Translations under genes and position numbers: made by a program
From: Homalodisca vitripennis
Taxonomy: Eukaryota; Arthropoda; Insecta; Hemiptera; Cicadellidae
NCBI RefSeq assembly: GCF_021130785.1
Contig: NC_060214.1
Location: 41,771,001 to 41,835,000, forward strand
Direction of reading: 5' to 3'
DNA: 64,000 bases
Shown: piece by piece, positions 48,601 through 60,397 of the stretch
Numbering within the stretch: the first letter of the stretch is position 1
Layout: every line of letters begins with the position of its first letter
Notes under the pieces: model-generated
What the model was told of the DNA's origin: nothing
What the model saw: the letters and a program-made list of their open reading frames with translations, nothing else
The model's database searches: none

Positions 48601-50865
48601 TGTCTACTACCATTTATTCCAAGGGTGAATTCACAAGTGCTGTACTCCAAAAGCATGAAATAGGCCCTATTAAATGCCTGCAACCATTAATGGTGGACCA
48701 AAGATTTGATTCCAATTTATACCCGTGTCACCATTATTAATCCAAGAAAATATGTTTAACATGAGATAAATCAAGTTATAATATGAGATAAAACTCAATA
48801 CTAAATACAATAGCTTAATATTTGTACAAATACCTTGGGTGGCCACCATATACTGAAATAAAACAAGTTAACTATATAGATTATTATAACTAACATAATA
48901 TACAAATCTTACACACTATACACATAAATAAATACACAATAAACAGTTAATAATATGTAGTATAAGGGATATCCCAGTAACAATTGTAGACAGTTCCAAT
49001 ATTGAAGTCCATTCACTGCTACAATAGGCCCACAGGTTCTCACAGTTGTAAGGGGTCAGGCTCACAAAAAGTCCCAAAAAATATTATTAATTTACATCCA
49101 CAGGTGGGAGGTAAGATTTGAAAGCCCCACCATTCAATGTGTAAACTGGAACTAACAATCATAAGTTCCCCATACTATTTCAGATTATTTGGCATTGGCC
49201 GGCAAAGTGAAAATAATGAATAGTCCTTCAGAATAAAAGTATTTCCACTTATCGGTACGATGAGCCCCGCCAATAGTCTATGAGTAGGCCTAGGTAGATA
49301 GTGGGTAAGGGCAGGCAACCAGGCAGCTGCGCTAAAGGCCAGTAGGTAGGCCAGTGGGTAGTGGGTCGCACAAGCCGGAATCAGCTCCCAAAATATCCCT
49401 GAGCATACCAAGAGGGAATAGAAATTTGCTAGACTACACATTTCAACATAATGATGACTAGCATAAATAATAAAATAACACCAATCAGTAGAATAATCTT
49501 TTGGGAAAACAATATTACTAGCATGGTACAATCCATCTACTACTTTAAAATTTTCCTTTTTATTAATAACAATAGTTTATTTTAAATAAAGACTTTTCTG
49601 TATTTAAACATTGAAAAATAATTTCTAAGCAATAAGATTTAATGTAAATTACCATTATTTGAATTTAATAACAATTTTTATTAATAACAATAGTTTATTT
49701 TAAATAAAGACTTTTCTGTATTTAAACATTGAAAAATAATTTCTAAGCAATAAGATTTAATGTAAATTACCATTATTTGAATTTAATAACAATTTTTATT
49801 AATAACAATAGTTTATTTTAAATAAAGACTTTTCTGTATTTAAACATTGAAAAAATAATTTCTAAGCAATAAGATTTAATGTAAATTACCATTATTTGAA
49901 TTTAATAACAATTGAGTTCAAACATTAAATAGATGGATTAAAATAATCAAAGTTCAAGAATTAATCATTATTGAAATTTTTCATTACAGGAATATTTAAA
50001 TATTTTCATCCTCTAAATTCACTCTGTACACTTAAACAAAATTTGATGACATTAAAATTGTACAGCATTAAAGGTAAGTAAATCAATTCTTAAAGCTTAA
50101 GGCTGAAGTGTAAAAATTACATTACAAAAATGCATCAAACAGTTACAACATTACACAATGGACAATATGACCGGTTACATGATTCCATTATCTACAGAAT
50201 TTTGTCTGTTAGGTTTTCTAATAAATTTATCTTTTAAATTAAACAAAACACAAAACCCTGAATATAATAATTACAAACATATAGATACATATTTTCTTGG
50301 GCATTAACACAATATTTTATCTTAAAAAGCAAATCAATGAATAATTAATTGACATTTTATTTCATGAAAATTTCAGGAATAAACCTTCCTTGTCTCTGTT
50401 CATATTTAAATTCATTTATGACATTAAATTATTTTACAGTTATTTTTTATACCAAGCTATTGTCCATAACATAAGTTATTTTTGTCCATGAGCCTTTATT
50501 AATAAATTACATTTATCAAAATTAACTCTCACCTTAGCTTAATAAAATCCTATAAGAGCAAGGAGGGAGCACAGGCATGAGAAGTTTTCTGTTCCAATCT
50601 TCTGAAAACTACTACTGTAGACGGCAGTGATGCAGAGTCATCCAAGAGCAGGAATAATCAAGACAAGAGTAGTTGAATTGTAGTTTGGCCAACTGGTGCT
50701 GCAGCAATGTTTTACTAACCCAGCTGATAAGAACTAACACAGGTTGATCAGGCCTGTGACCTACTTGCAGACAATTAACTACCTTGATAACTTGATTTTG
50801 TCCATCAGCGAACAATAATTGCATTCTTGAGGTTGAATATTATTATTTTGAAAATAATCACTACA
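45651..50865. other. Unidentified 5.2-kb insertion within the old H copy
   Basis: In H1 the flanking sequences lie only about 43 bp apart (5435-5478), so this block was inserted in, or kept only by, the old copy. I find no terminal repeats and no recognisable domain. A 118-codon minus-strand frame (49175-49531) derives partly from repeated GTAGG/GTGGG words and does not look like a protein. 48600-49130 is locally less AT-rich with GGTGGCCACC (48839-48848), which might be part of a decayed element. The 3 x 118-bp tandem repeat lies at 49557-49913. Confidence 0.6.
49557..49913. repeat. Minisatellite: three copies of a 118-bp unit
   Basis: The unit starts TTTTTATTAATAACAATAG and ends near GAATTTAATAACAA. 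Copies start at 49557, 49675 and 49793. They are almost identical (one extra A in the third), which implies recent expansion. The unit is AT-rich without coding potential. Confidence 0.95.
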
Positions 50866-51006
50866 GTTGATGGTAGCTAACCTACCATAGTTTAAAAAAC
50901 ATTCTAAATTCATTGAATTTCTTTATTCATTCTATTATTTTCATAGACGTATCCATATCATAATTACATATTTCTACTTGCAAATAAAAATATAAAATAT
51001 TGTGAA
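50866..51006 (-). repeat. Unoccupied (pre-insertion) PLE site in the old inverted copy
   Basis: Read in reverse, TTCACAATATT, TATTTGCAAGTAGAAATATG, a short AT stretch, ATATGGATACGTCTATG and then AATGAATTTAGAATG follow one another without interruption. In the left block the same words are split by the TA tract, PLE, microsatellites and tRNA-element fragment (3083-5395). The site was already AT-rich (GAAATATGTAATTATGATATGG) but held no microsatellite. Confidence 0.8.
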
Positions 51007-51449
51007 CCCTTTTAGTGGCAAGGGCCGATGATATTTACAAAAAAAAAACATTAATAGTCCAAAAAGGTTTTTTGTAATTATCTGTGAATATTTTGGATTG
51101 AAATTTGGCGTGCTTGATGAAAACTTATCACTACCCATAAAACAAAATTTTTCCCTGAAAAAAAGTGAAATAAAAGTTAAGTTTTTTAAATTTCAAACTT
51201 TGTGTAAATAATTACTTTTATGTAAAGCAAATGTGTTATTATTTGATATCATATTATTACCCATAATGTAACCAAAAAATTGTTAGTCTATGATGTGCCA
51301 TAAGAGAAGTGATGCATATTTTCTCTAATGTATGTCAAAAAGCTGTTTTATGGCTTAGAACTACTGAGTAGCACAGAGCGAAATGGCTCTGGCACTTTAC
51401 AGATGATATTGTGAAAAACGGCCCTGGCATCAAAAGAGAAAAGCCTGCC
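51007..51449. mobile_element. MITE-like element with imperfect inverted ends
   Basis: The left end is CCCTTTTAGTGGCAAGGGCCG. The right end, reversed, is CTTTTGATGCCAGGGCCG. The left block at 3070-3090 lacks it (TTTTTAATAGTC joined to AATTCACAATATT). A TTAA lies next to one end and TTCA/TGAA next to the other, so a piggyBac-like origin is possible but unproven. There is no coding sequence. Confidence 0.5.
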
Positions 51450-52513
51450 ATTAAAAATACGCAAGGCGAACGAACAACACTTACAGTGAAAACTTACTAA
51501 GAGCACTTTCTCAAATATTTCTGACTGAAAACCGGTTTCTGTTTCGAATAAAGGTATAATGAAACAAGTTGTAAAATAAATAAAACTATTATATTTAAGA
51601 GCATAATACCGGCCTCTGAGAGCTCCTTATTATCAAGAACTTGCTGCCTTCAGAATCCTGATATTACAGCACATAGAGACAAATTATATTATACAGTATT
51701 AATATGTCGTAGACGAAGATTGTCGAATACGCAAGATATTGTGAAATAATCACTAGTTTATGAGTTTTACATGAAAATATTTGATTCTGTTTAGGTAATT
51801 GTGTGGCGGATCTGATTGAAACGGCCTGAATAAATTTGAAAATAAATTACTTTCTTGCGCCATGATGAATTTCTATACTTTATCCGAAATAACTTCTTTA
51901 TTAAACAAAGTGACCATTCAAGATTATGCAGACGTTAGTTCTACTAGTCTTACACTACTGTCTACCTGCTTATAGGAACAGCATTTCTAGAGAGTACGTT
52001 GGCCGAATCCAAAAGATGCAGAACTGACATCAGGTTCATTTTCAACCTGAGTCGGATTGACCATGTCTCTCCGGCAGTGTGCAGGCAGCTGACGTGGTGC
52101 ATGGTCCACAAGTTCCTCACATTTAGAGAGCTAAAGTATCTCAACAAGAAACTTTCTTATTTGTTGAAGTCTCTCAAAGAAGCACCCCACCAAGATGAAA
52201 GGCTTCCCTTCCCGAAAGTTAGGCTGGAAGTTGGAAGAAGAGGCTGCTGTTGTTTTGGTCACAGCATTTGCAATTACAACTACACCGAACATATTACAAT
52301 TGTTTTATCTGTTTCGTACTTTAAAGATAATAAGAAGGATCTTTGAATCAATAAATGTTAGTTTTGTGATTTCTGAGCTGTGATTTAGTTCGATTTGTTA
52401 GTGAAAGTTAGTATTTAGTGTGTTAACCTGAGCCAATTTGAAATAAGTTGTTTGTTGAACTAAACTCTTGAATCAAGGCGTTTTATTTGTGTATTTATGT
52501 ATACCTAACGAGT

Positions 52514-53013
52514 AATAATAATAACAATAATAATAATCTTTATTGCGCCAACAATTATTACATTGCATGCATGCGTCAAGTACATTCATAACAATATACA
52601 TTTCCATTGCAGTTATTGCTATTTAATTGTATAACAGAACTGGGGGTTTAATTTTATTCTTGTTTTCAATAGTTTTTAATAATTTTCATCCCAGCAACTC
52701 AACATGAACTCTTCAACGGAGTAAAACGCCTTTGACACCAGGAGTGTGTTTTAATTGAGATTTGAATAGTTTAGAATCAATGAGATGTTTTATTCCCTCA
52801 AGGTAGCTTGTTTATCAGTTTCACACCAACTTGGGACGGCAAGTATTCAAATGCACTCGTTCTATGTTGTTCAATCCGAAAGTTTTCCCTGCCTCTTGTC
52901 TCGTATTGGTGGACGTCACTGCCTTGGATCAACTCGCATTTAAGTCGACAATATAGAACGACGTCGAGAATATAGAGACAGGATAAAGTTAACAATCCAA
53001 GCTCTCTGAAGGC
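52514..53013 (-). mobile_element. Second LINE 3' fragment, with ACGAGT target-site duplication
   Basis: Inserted in the A segment. ACGAGT flanks it at 52508-52513 and 53014-53019, while the uninterrupted copies read AACGAGTGTTTCC. On the minus strand it encodes the end of a jockey-like RT ([34 protein letters not shown]), with a frameshift before the final FYSVEEFM-like piece. Its tail is (ATT)n, unlike the GATTT tail of the LINE at 34234, though the proteins are clearly related. Confidence 0.85.
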
Positions 53014-53202
53014 ACGAGTGTGTCCTCTACAGGGTGGCGTTTTAAGCAGACCTTGATTGTTATCTTAGAAATATAAATCTGACAGCAACGTTTACAAATA
53101 ATTTCAAAACAAAATTAAAGAGAAAATATGAATATATAAAATTGCAGTGTTTTTTGGGAAGGAAACAATAAAACTTCATAAATATATTCAGGAGGTAAAT
53201 AT

Positions 53203-53335
53203 AACCGATTGCGTTTAAATATCGCACAGTTTCTACACAATAAATAAAGCTGAGGTGAAAAAATGCAAATTCGTTGCGGCTTCGAGAGAAAGCAATATCC
53301 GGACTTCAGTCCTCGTGATTCTTTTTCTCTTGGCC
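53203..53335 (+). repeat. Module M, copy in the old A segment
   Basis: GATTGCGTTTAAATATCGCAC, CAGTTTCTACAC, GGTGAAA, GGCTTCGAGAGAAAGCAATA and GGACTTCAGTCCTCGTGA in order. The intact CACAGTTTCTACACAA is closer to the H-segment version than the A1 version is. Confidence 0.75.
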
Positions 53336-53724
53336 CTCGGTCTTTAACTGTGACTCAGATTGTTGGAGCTACAAATAACCACTTATACTCGGTGATGATT
53401 TATCGTTTACTGAATATTTCAAGTCACTTATGTGATGTGCTACAATTTTATGGTTCCGTATAACAAATGTATTTTTACTGAACATTGGTTTAAAAATGTA
53501 CACGTGATATTTTTCGTTCGCTTATTTATATACAAAATGTATACTAATAAAAACTGTAACTAACTTTTATTTGAATACCGATGAAAGAAAGTAACCAGAC
53601 AAGCTTATCAAAAAATTCTTCTAAGAAATATCCATAGTCAGGCTACAAAATCCATTATAAATTAACGAAATGCTTCAAATTTTATGATGGTAAAATAAAG
53701 TAAGGATGTCTTATTTTGCCACGC

Positions 53725-53840
53725 AAACAAATATCGTGCTAAGAATCGGTCACCCATCCAAGCAGAATCCACGCTCAAGTTGCTTGATCTGGTTATGTTG
53801 CGTTAACCATTGTACCCTCTGCACTGCGCCATTGGCATTA
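53725..53840 (-). pseudogene. 5S rRNA-like sequence, copy 3
   Basis: On the minus strand, TGCTTGGATGGGTGACCG and TAGCACGATATTTGTTTG match the 5S box C and 3' end. The GCGCAGTGCAGAGGGTAC part differs from A1 by several bases. Box C is intact although this copy has diverged elsewhere. Confidence 0.7.
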
Positions 53841-55961
53841 GCTGAATTTTCGGGAGTGTCTATTCACTACAAGATACTTTTTTTAAATAGCCTTAAAACA
53901 TTACGTGTTGCCATACAATAATAATCACCATTGTACGTGTTTCCATACAATAACAATCATTATTGTAAGGAGATATCAAATATGAAGAGCAACAAGTATT
54001 AGTAGATGACAGATTTCACTTATATGTAAAAAATATATATAAATGAACTCTTTGGATAAAACCTAAAATAAGAACGAAAAAAATGTCTTTTATTGTTGAT
54101 TGTTCAAGAATAGAATTTGAAATATGCAGACTTATTATCTGATGATCACTATGGGTACCACCACAAGAGAAATAAAAAAGTAATCTCTGTAAATGTTGTC
54201 AGTTATAGCTTTCGTCATAATTATAAATATTTTAAATTAGATGAAATTTTCTACTACCAATGTTTACTACCAGATAACAATATAACAATGATTATCTAAT
54301 AGGTAAGGATGAATACATAATGACTAATAATATTAACATGATTTATTATAAGAAAACGTCAAAGACGATATCCATCAACGTTTATTAGGAGGGTTAGAAC
54401 CACTTACAAACGTAAACACACATTCTTTATAAAAGTTCCATGGGTGTAAATGTGAAAACCATTTTGAATCACTAAACTTAACTCACCTTAAAAATCATTT
54501 ACATAGTACAAGAAAAATAATTTCCTTCAATAGAAACTATATTCTCAACGTTTACTATTCATGTTGATTTTATAAAGCCAAGGTACGAGACATTTATTGA
54601 CAATATACAGTGTGTTCCAAATTTTATGCACACTGAAGGGCATGCTGAAAATTATAAAAGACGAACAAAGTTACGCGTAATAGAAAGACAAAAAACCAGG
54701 TGGTTAAGTTAAGAATTTGTTGTGTCGTTCACTCACTGCGCTTAAAAAATGTATTTGGTCAAAACGTTCAACCTGTCACAAGCTCTCTTATTAGGACCTA
54801 TAATGAAAAGTGTTTACTTACATTTTTCTACGTTTTAATATTACAATAAGACATTTTTCAAGATCAGCAAGCAGGTTGTGTAGGGTTTAAGTAATTTGTT
54901 TCAAATAAAACAACTCATTTTTACTTAAAATAAAGACCTCCTCTCCATATTTATTGAGAATGTGGGTCTAACATCTTTTTTTATATTTTAACATTAAAAA
55001 TGTTAATGCAATCGTTCTTACTATTTATAATTATTTTGAGTACAGAATGAAATACCCATAACCTAAATACGAGTTATGTCTTACCAGTATATAATTAAGT
55101 CTTAATGGTGATAAGTAGCCGATGGTAATACCGGACTAAAAAACGTATCCTAAGTATTAAAGGTGTAAATTACATATTAATCCTATAAATCGCCAAGGGA
55201 TAAAGAAACCATTAATAAGCCTAACGTACACCAATTTGAAGAGTTGATAAATTAAACTTTGGACTAAAGTTGTAACGTAATTGAGGTAACTGATGACCTG
55301 GTTTGTGTCAAAGGAGAAAAACTAGTCCACTCACTTATTTGTTACATCGTTAAACACGCATACCCATTGTTAAAAGGTTCTGTGATTTTGTTCAAGTTTA
55401 TAGTAGTGATTGAATTAAAAAAACGAAATGTTTCAATACATCTAAAACATTTCAATGTTGTTGTTTCTTTGATAGAAAACTACATACTTATAACCTTTTA
55501 TGATTCCATTCTGTGTAGCGATCTAGTGATAAATATGGGTTTTTATGATGACTGCCGCGATGTGTGATTCTGAGATGCAAGCAACTAATTTCTACAAAAA
55601 GATGAATGTTTTAAAAAAGTAACCTTCTTGGAATAAGAGAAAAACATATGACACGCCTAATGAAAACACAACCTTAACCTTCTGGATAAGATGATTTTAG
55701 ATTAATATATTGTTTTATTGACATCTCTATGTTAAGTCTAAGAAAAGGTTATGCAGTACTTTACGTTGTGAAATAAAAAGTTTATTGAGTTTATTATATT
55801 CCACAACAATAAATTTAAATAATGGTATAATAAATCTTTTTCAATTTACAGGCATTTCAAATAATCTATCTGTCATGTCCATTAATGTTACCAATTTGTG
55901 TCTGTGGTAAAAATTTGAGTATTCCGATGGCAAATTCAATATTTCTAGAGATTATCATTCG

Positions 55962-57010
55962 TGATATTGTCAGTTTTAAATTATGACACCGGAGATAAGA
56001 CGGACACAAGATTGATGTTCAGTGCTGATGCGGTAGGCTGAATGCTGATTGTCTACACCTGCTGATAGAAACCATTCATCAGCAGATTAGCAGACACGAC
56101 AACCACTCACGCACGTTAAACAATTCTTGCACTCGCACCGTATTATCACTAGCTCTTTAGCTGATGCCATATGCCATGTATTTTGATGCCATGATGATCT
56201 ATGTACTAACCATTTGTAAAAACAAAACATGTAACACTCAAAAAAAACGGACTTAGGAATTTTTCGAATGACGGCTCCATGTAAAACATGTATGGGTTTG
56301 ACAAATACGATACAGTTTTCTGCCACTTTCACATTTCGCGTGCTTCGAGTGCGACACAATTACGCACTCGAAAAAAATATATATCAAAAAGGTATGGAAG
56401 CAAGTCCCATCATCGACTTTCTCTAATAATCATAGTCATCGAAACATCAAAACCGTGCTCGCTCGTTCCTCAAATTGTAGTAATCAAAGTTAAATCATGT
56501 TAGTGCACAGTCCTCTCTCTCCTGTTGATCCTTCTGCTCTTGTAATTATGCCATCATAAAATGTATAACAAAACATAATTCAAGGACTGTTACTATACAT
56601 ATTTTTGCACTAAATAAATGTTTAGAATAGTCCAAAATAAGCTATTTGGTCTGTATTCATCATGCCTGCCATCTATATTAAAAATGATGCTACTATGATT
56701 GGTATTTAAAAAACATTCTACCTGCCATTACTTTTTATATCACGCTACGGCGGCTGAAATTTATTAATTTTGGTGACTCAGTCAGACATAAAAATTATTG
56801 CCCGGGTTCCATTAAATATAATTTTACATAAAGTACTTTTAACTATATTTTTTGGCATTTATTTTAGAATTTAAATATGCCTATGTTTGATTCCGATATC
56901 TTTTTAATGGAGATGTCAAATTTGACTGAAGGTGCTCATTGGAAATTGTATTTCTGTGTATTAAGCATCAAATGATACAAAAATCTTCACCCACCCTTAT
57001 TTATTATATA
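55962..57010. mobile_element. Insertion of about 1.05 kb present only in the left arm
   Basis: The right arm runs uninterrupted across this point (near 59290-59320: TTATACACGAATGAAAATCTC). The insert holds the 120-bp hairpin module (55993-56102), shared with H, and otherwise unknown sequence. I cannot define terminal repeats or a target duplication, so its class is open. Confidence 0.55.
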
Positions 57011-57066
57011 TTAAATTTGTATGAAAGGTAATTTTCTACTTTAGTATTCACGCAGAACCACAAAAA

Positions 57067-57136
57067 TGCTTTCTCATCCGGAACCGGATCTTTCACTTGC
57101 CTGGTGAGCGTTCTAACACAAACACCACAAAACCTT
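57067..57136 (-). pseudogene. Diverged tRNA-like sequence, left arm
   Basis: On the minus strand, GGTTTTGTGGTGTTTGTGTTAG is A-box-like. CACCAGGCAAGTGAAAGATCCGG resembles the anticodon region of the tRNA-Ala-like element at 952-1022, and GGTTCCGGATGAG is a damaged B box. Confidence 0.6.
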
Positions 57137-57606
57137 TAATTTTTAACAATAGATCTTTTTTTATTTGAGAATTTTCTTTCACATATAGATTTAAATAATG
57201 AAACAAAACCAATTATAACAGGTTTGTATACCTAAAAGGGCTTTTATACCTTAGTGTATCTACCGACCGTACAAACTACTGTTCCACTCTCTGACACCAG
57301 TCATTTAAACAGCTTCCTAGGTCTCTGTAAATCGCCCACGAGCGATGCAATACAGGAATTTATCTCAAAATTAAGCTCCTCCCTTACTACAAATTCCTAA
57401 ATATTAGAGAATATTAAATAAATCACTCGATCACGACACAAAAAACAAATCACAATTAAAGAGCTAATAGAATTCAAACTATTTCGAACTTGTAGAAACA
57501 GAATATTCCTAACAAAAAAATTATACAACTACTTAACCAAGTGGCAAAAAAAATTACCACAAATATTCCTGCTAATCGAACGAAAAGGCATGTTCTTTCT
57601 TCTGTT

Positions 57607-57629
57607 CCCCCCCCCCCCCCACCCCCCCC
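57607..57629. repeat. Poly(C) tract at the inner edge of the left arm
   Basis: 14 C, one A, then 8 C, exactly where the inverted homology stops. Long C/G runs can stall polymerase and form quadruplex or i-motif structures. Confidence 0.9.
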
Positions 57630-57639
57630 ACTGTTAATA

Positions 57640-57852
57640 ACCTTAAGTTAAAGTGAGACTGAAACTGGCATACAAAAGGTACAATTTTTGTAAAACCTGA
57701 TTTGATCATCAAATTTTAAAAAACAGATGTATTTCTCTTTTGAGATCGCTTCTTGTGGGATAACACAATTTGGTTTGAAAATTGTAAATAATCTTATTCA
57801 TCACAATGAACCCTTTAATTAACCTTAGTTTTATAAACCTAAAATGAAGCAA
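57640..57852. repeat. Palindrome spacer, part shared with 38000-38210
   Basis: GAAACTGGCATAC, CTTCTTGTGGGATAACA and TTTGGTTTG match the repeat near 38000, which shows that this part of the spacer is a dispersed repeat. Confidence 0.55.
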
Positions 57853-58257
57853 AAGACATTGCCGTTTACGCCACTGCCGTTCGCGATTATTTGAACGAAT
57901 GTTTCCAAAGAAAATTTATTGGTCGAAAGGCAGATTTTGACATGCCACCCACGTTCACCAGATATCACACCAATGGATATTTTTCTATTGGGAGTAGTCA
58001 AGGACTCTGTTTATTGTCGAAAGCCTCATACTATTGACGAAGTGAAAGACTACATACATGACGCATTTTATGATTTGGACTATGATCCCACACTGCCGTA
58101 GAGTATGTAACAGTATTCCAGAAAGACTTCAAAGATGTATTAATGAAGACGGAAAACTATTTGAATATAAAAAATAATTGTTTGTAATAAAAAATAATTT
58201 CAAATAAATCTAGTCTTATTTTAACCAAATGTCCAGTGACTATTGCGCCACCCTGTA
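57853..58257 (+). pseudogene. 3' end of a mariner/Tc1-type transposase in the palindrome spacer
   Basis: Contains a piece like AVRDYLNECF, then CHPRSPDITPMDIFLLGVVK, with the third catalytic Asp in SPD, and KPHTIDEVKDYI. After a frameshift it ends with an ERLQRCINEDGKLFE-like piece. The 3' terminus GCGCCACCCTG is followed by TA (58256-58257), the usual target of this superfamily. Everything upstream, including the first two catalytic Asp blocks, is missing. Confidence 0.8.
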
Positions 58258-58684
58258 TACTTCTGGCTAAATTAAAATTATATAATGCTTTACACTAATA
58301 TTGTATAAAAAATTTTTGGTTTCGTATGAAAAAGTAATGCTTGTACTAAATAAATCAAAGCATTGTTTTTACTGCTTTGGGGAATTCTTGTGACAGATAT
58401 GAATAATGTGTGAATAATTTTTAATAACAATTTAATTTAATTTTTGGTTTTCTATCAAACAAACCTTATGTTTTTTTATTCCAACGACCAGAATGACATC
58501 CAAAAAGAGTGAAGGAGGTTTTATTATTTTTTTATTTGTTACTTTTGAACTCTCTTCCTGTTTTTCTTTGGGTAAATCTATACAAACATCATCTATGGAG
58601 AGAGGGAGAGGTGTTTCAACTGGTAGCAGATCGTGGTATTAATACATTTGTTTAATAGATTGTTTGTCGCTCTGCCTACACATT
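58258..58684. other. Palindrome spacer, remaining part
   Basis: AT-rich with GAGAGAGGGAGAGG near 58598. No feature is recognised between the mariner end and the right arm. Confidence 0.5.
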
Positions 58685-59168
58685 ATTACGGAAAGAACAC
58701 GCCTTTTTGTCGATTAGCAGGAATATTTGTGGTAATTTTTTTGCCACTTGGTTAAGTAGTTGTATAATTTTGTTTGTTAGGAAGATTATGTTTCTACAGG
58801 TTTCGAGATAGTTTGAATTCTATTAGCTATTTAATTGTGATTTGTTTGTTGTGTCGTGATCGAGTGATTTATTTAATATTCTCTAATATTTAGGAATTTG
58901 TAGTAAGGGAGGAGCTTAATTTTGAGGTAAATACCTGTATTGCATCGCTCGTGGGCGATTTACAGAGACCTAGGAAGCTGTTTAAATGACTCGGTGTCAG
59001 AGAGTGGAACAGTATTTTGTACGGTCGGTAGATACACTAAGCTATAAAATTCCTTTGTAGGTATACAAGCCTGTTATCAATGTGGTTATGGGCTTGGTCA
59101 TTATTTAAATCTAGAGGTATTTGAAAGAAAATGCTCAAATAAAAAAAATCTATTGGTAAAGAATTGAA

Positions 59169-59240
59169 GGGTTTTGTGGTGTTGTGTTTGAACGCTCACC
59201 AGGGCAAGTGAATAGATCCGGGTTCCGGATGAGAAAGCAT
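59169..59240 (+). pseudogene. Diverged tRNA-like sequence, right arm
   Basis: GGTTTTGTGGTGTTGTGTTTG, then CTCACCAGGGCAAGTGAATAG and ATCCGGGTTCCGGATGAG. Homologous to the Ala-like element, including about 100 bp upstream (GAAAGAAAATGCTCAAATA compared with GAAAGAAACGGCTAAATAC at 907-925). The upstream similarity shows that the repeat unit is longer than the tRNA part. Confidence 0.6.
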
Positions 59241-60397
59241 TTTTGTTCGAGTTCTGCATGAAACTAAAGTAGGGAAATATGCCTTTTCATACAAAGTTAT
59301 ACACGAATGAAAATCTCTAGGAATATTAGTGAATTTGCCATCCGGAATAACTCATATTTATTATACCACAGACATAAATTGGTAACAGTAATAGAACATG
59401 TACAGATAGATGTATTTGAAATGCCTGTAGAAATTAGGTTTCCTTAATTAAATTGATAAAAGATTTCTATTATACCATTATTTAAATGTTATTGTTTGTG
59501 GAATATAATAAAACTCCAATAAACTCTTTATTTCACAACGGTAAAGTACTGCAATAATCTTTTTCTTTAGACGTTAACATAGAGCGATGTCAATAAAAAC
59601 AATATATTAAATCTACAATTATTTTATCCAGAAGGTGTAAAGGATAGTGTTTTCATTAGGCGTGCCATATGTTTTCTTCCTTATTCCAAGAAGTGGTGAC
59701 ATTTGTAAAAACATTTTATGCTGTTGTAGAAATTAGTAGCTTGCATCTCAGGATACAACACATCCTCGGTCAAGTCATCATAAAAAACCTATATTTTATC
59801 CACTAGATTGCTACCCAGAATGGTAATCAGTAAAAGGTTTATAAGTATGTAGTTTTCTAGTCAAAAGAACAAAATGTGAATATTGCTTTAGATGTATTTG
59901 AACCATTTGTCGTTTTTTTAATTCAATCACTACTGAATAAAACTTGAACAAAATCACATGGCGCCCTTTAACAATGTAAAAGTATGCGTGTATTAACGAT
60001 GTAACAACTAAATGATTGACTAGTTGTTTTCCACCGCTTTAGACCCATACCAGGTCATCAGTGACCTTCAATTCACTTTACAGTACTTGTGAGTCACAAA
60101 GTTTAAATTTATTTTCAACTGATTCAAATTGGTGTACGTTAGGCTTATTAATGAGTTTTACTGGTTTCCCTTGGCGATTGTATTAGATCTAATACGTAAT
60201 TTACATCTTTAGATGACTTAGGATAAGTTTGTTTTAGTCACCTATATTTAAACATCGGCTACTTATCAACCATGTAAAGACTTAATGATTATTACTCGTA
60301 AGACATAACTCGGTAATTTATGGTTATGGGTATTTAATTCTGGTACCTCAAAATAATTAATAAATAAGTAAGAACGATTGCATGATTAAACATATTT

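Larger units (their letters stand above)
51450..54880 (-). repeat. A and B segments, old inverted copy
   Basis: Matches A1/B (from about 3070 down to 1) in reverse. Landmarks are GACTGAAAACCGG (51525), CGGCCTCTGAGAGCT (51610), AGGGTGGCGTTTTAAGCAG (53031), module M (53203), 5S-like (53725-53840) and GTGTTCCAAATTTTATGC (54613). It lacks the foldback tRNA element and has its own LINE insertion. Confidence 0.85.
54881..57608 (-). repeat. C segment, left arm of the palindrome
   Basis: Inverted match to 58685-61690. Paired landmarks are GAACGATTGCAT-type text (55000 and 60373), ACCCATAACC/GGTTATGGGT (55055 and 60320), CAATTTGTGTCTGTGG/CCACAGACATAAATTG (55892 and 59365) and CAGCTTCCTAGG/CCTAGGAAGCTG (57315 and 58968). 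No conserved reading frame. It contains an arm-specific insertion (55962-57010). Confidence 0.85.

Noticed and set aside
48600..49130. LTR retrotransposon leader suggested by GGTGGCCACC and local composition
   Set aside because: No paired LTRs, primer-binding site or gag/pol frame could be found.
49175..49531. 118-codon minus-strand frame
   Set aside because: Composition comes from repeated GTAGG/GTGGG words, and no domain or conservation is visible.
49557..49913. CRISPR-like array
   Set aside because: It is a head-to-tail minisatellite without spacers, in eukaryotic DNA.
50612..50824. 70-codon minus-strand frame in less AT-rich sequence
   Set aside because: Looks more complex than its neighbours but matches no family I recognise and has no splice or start context.
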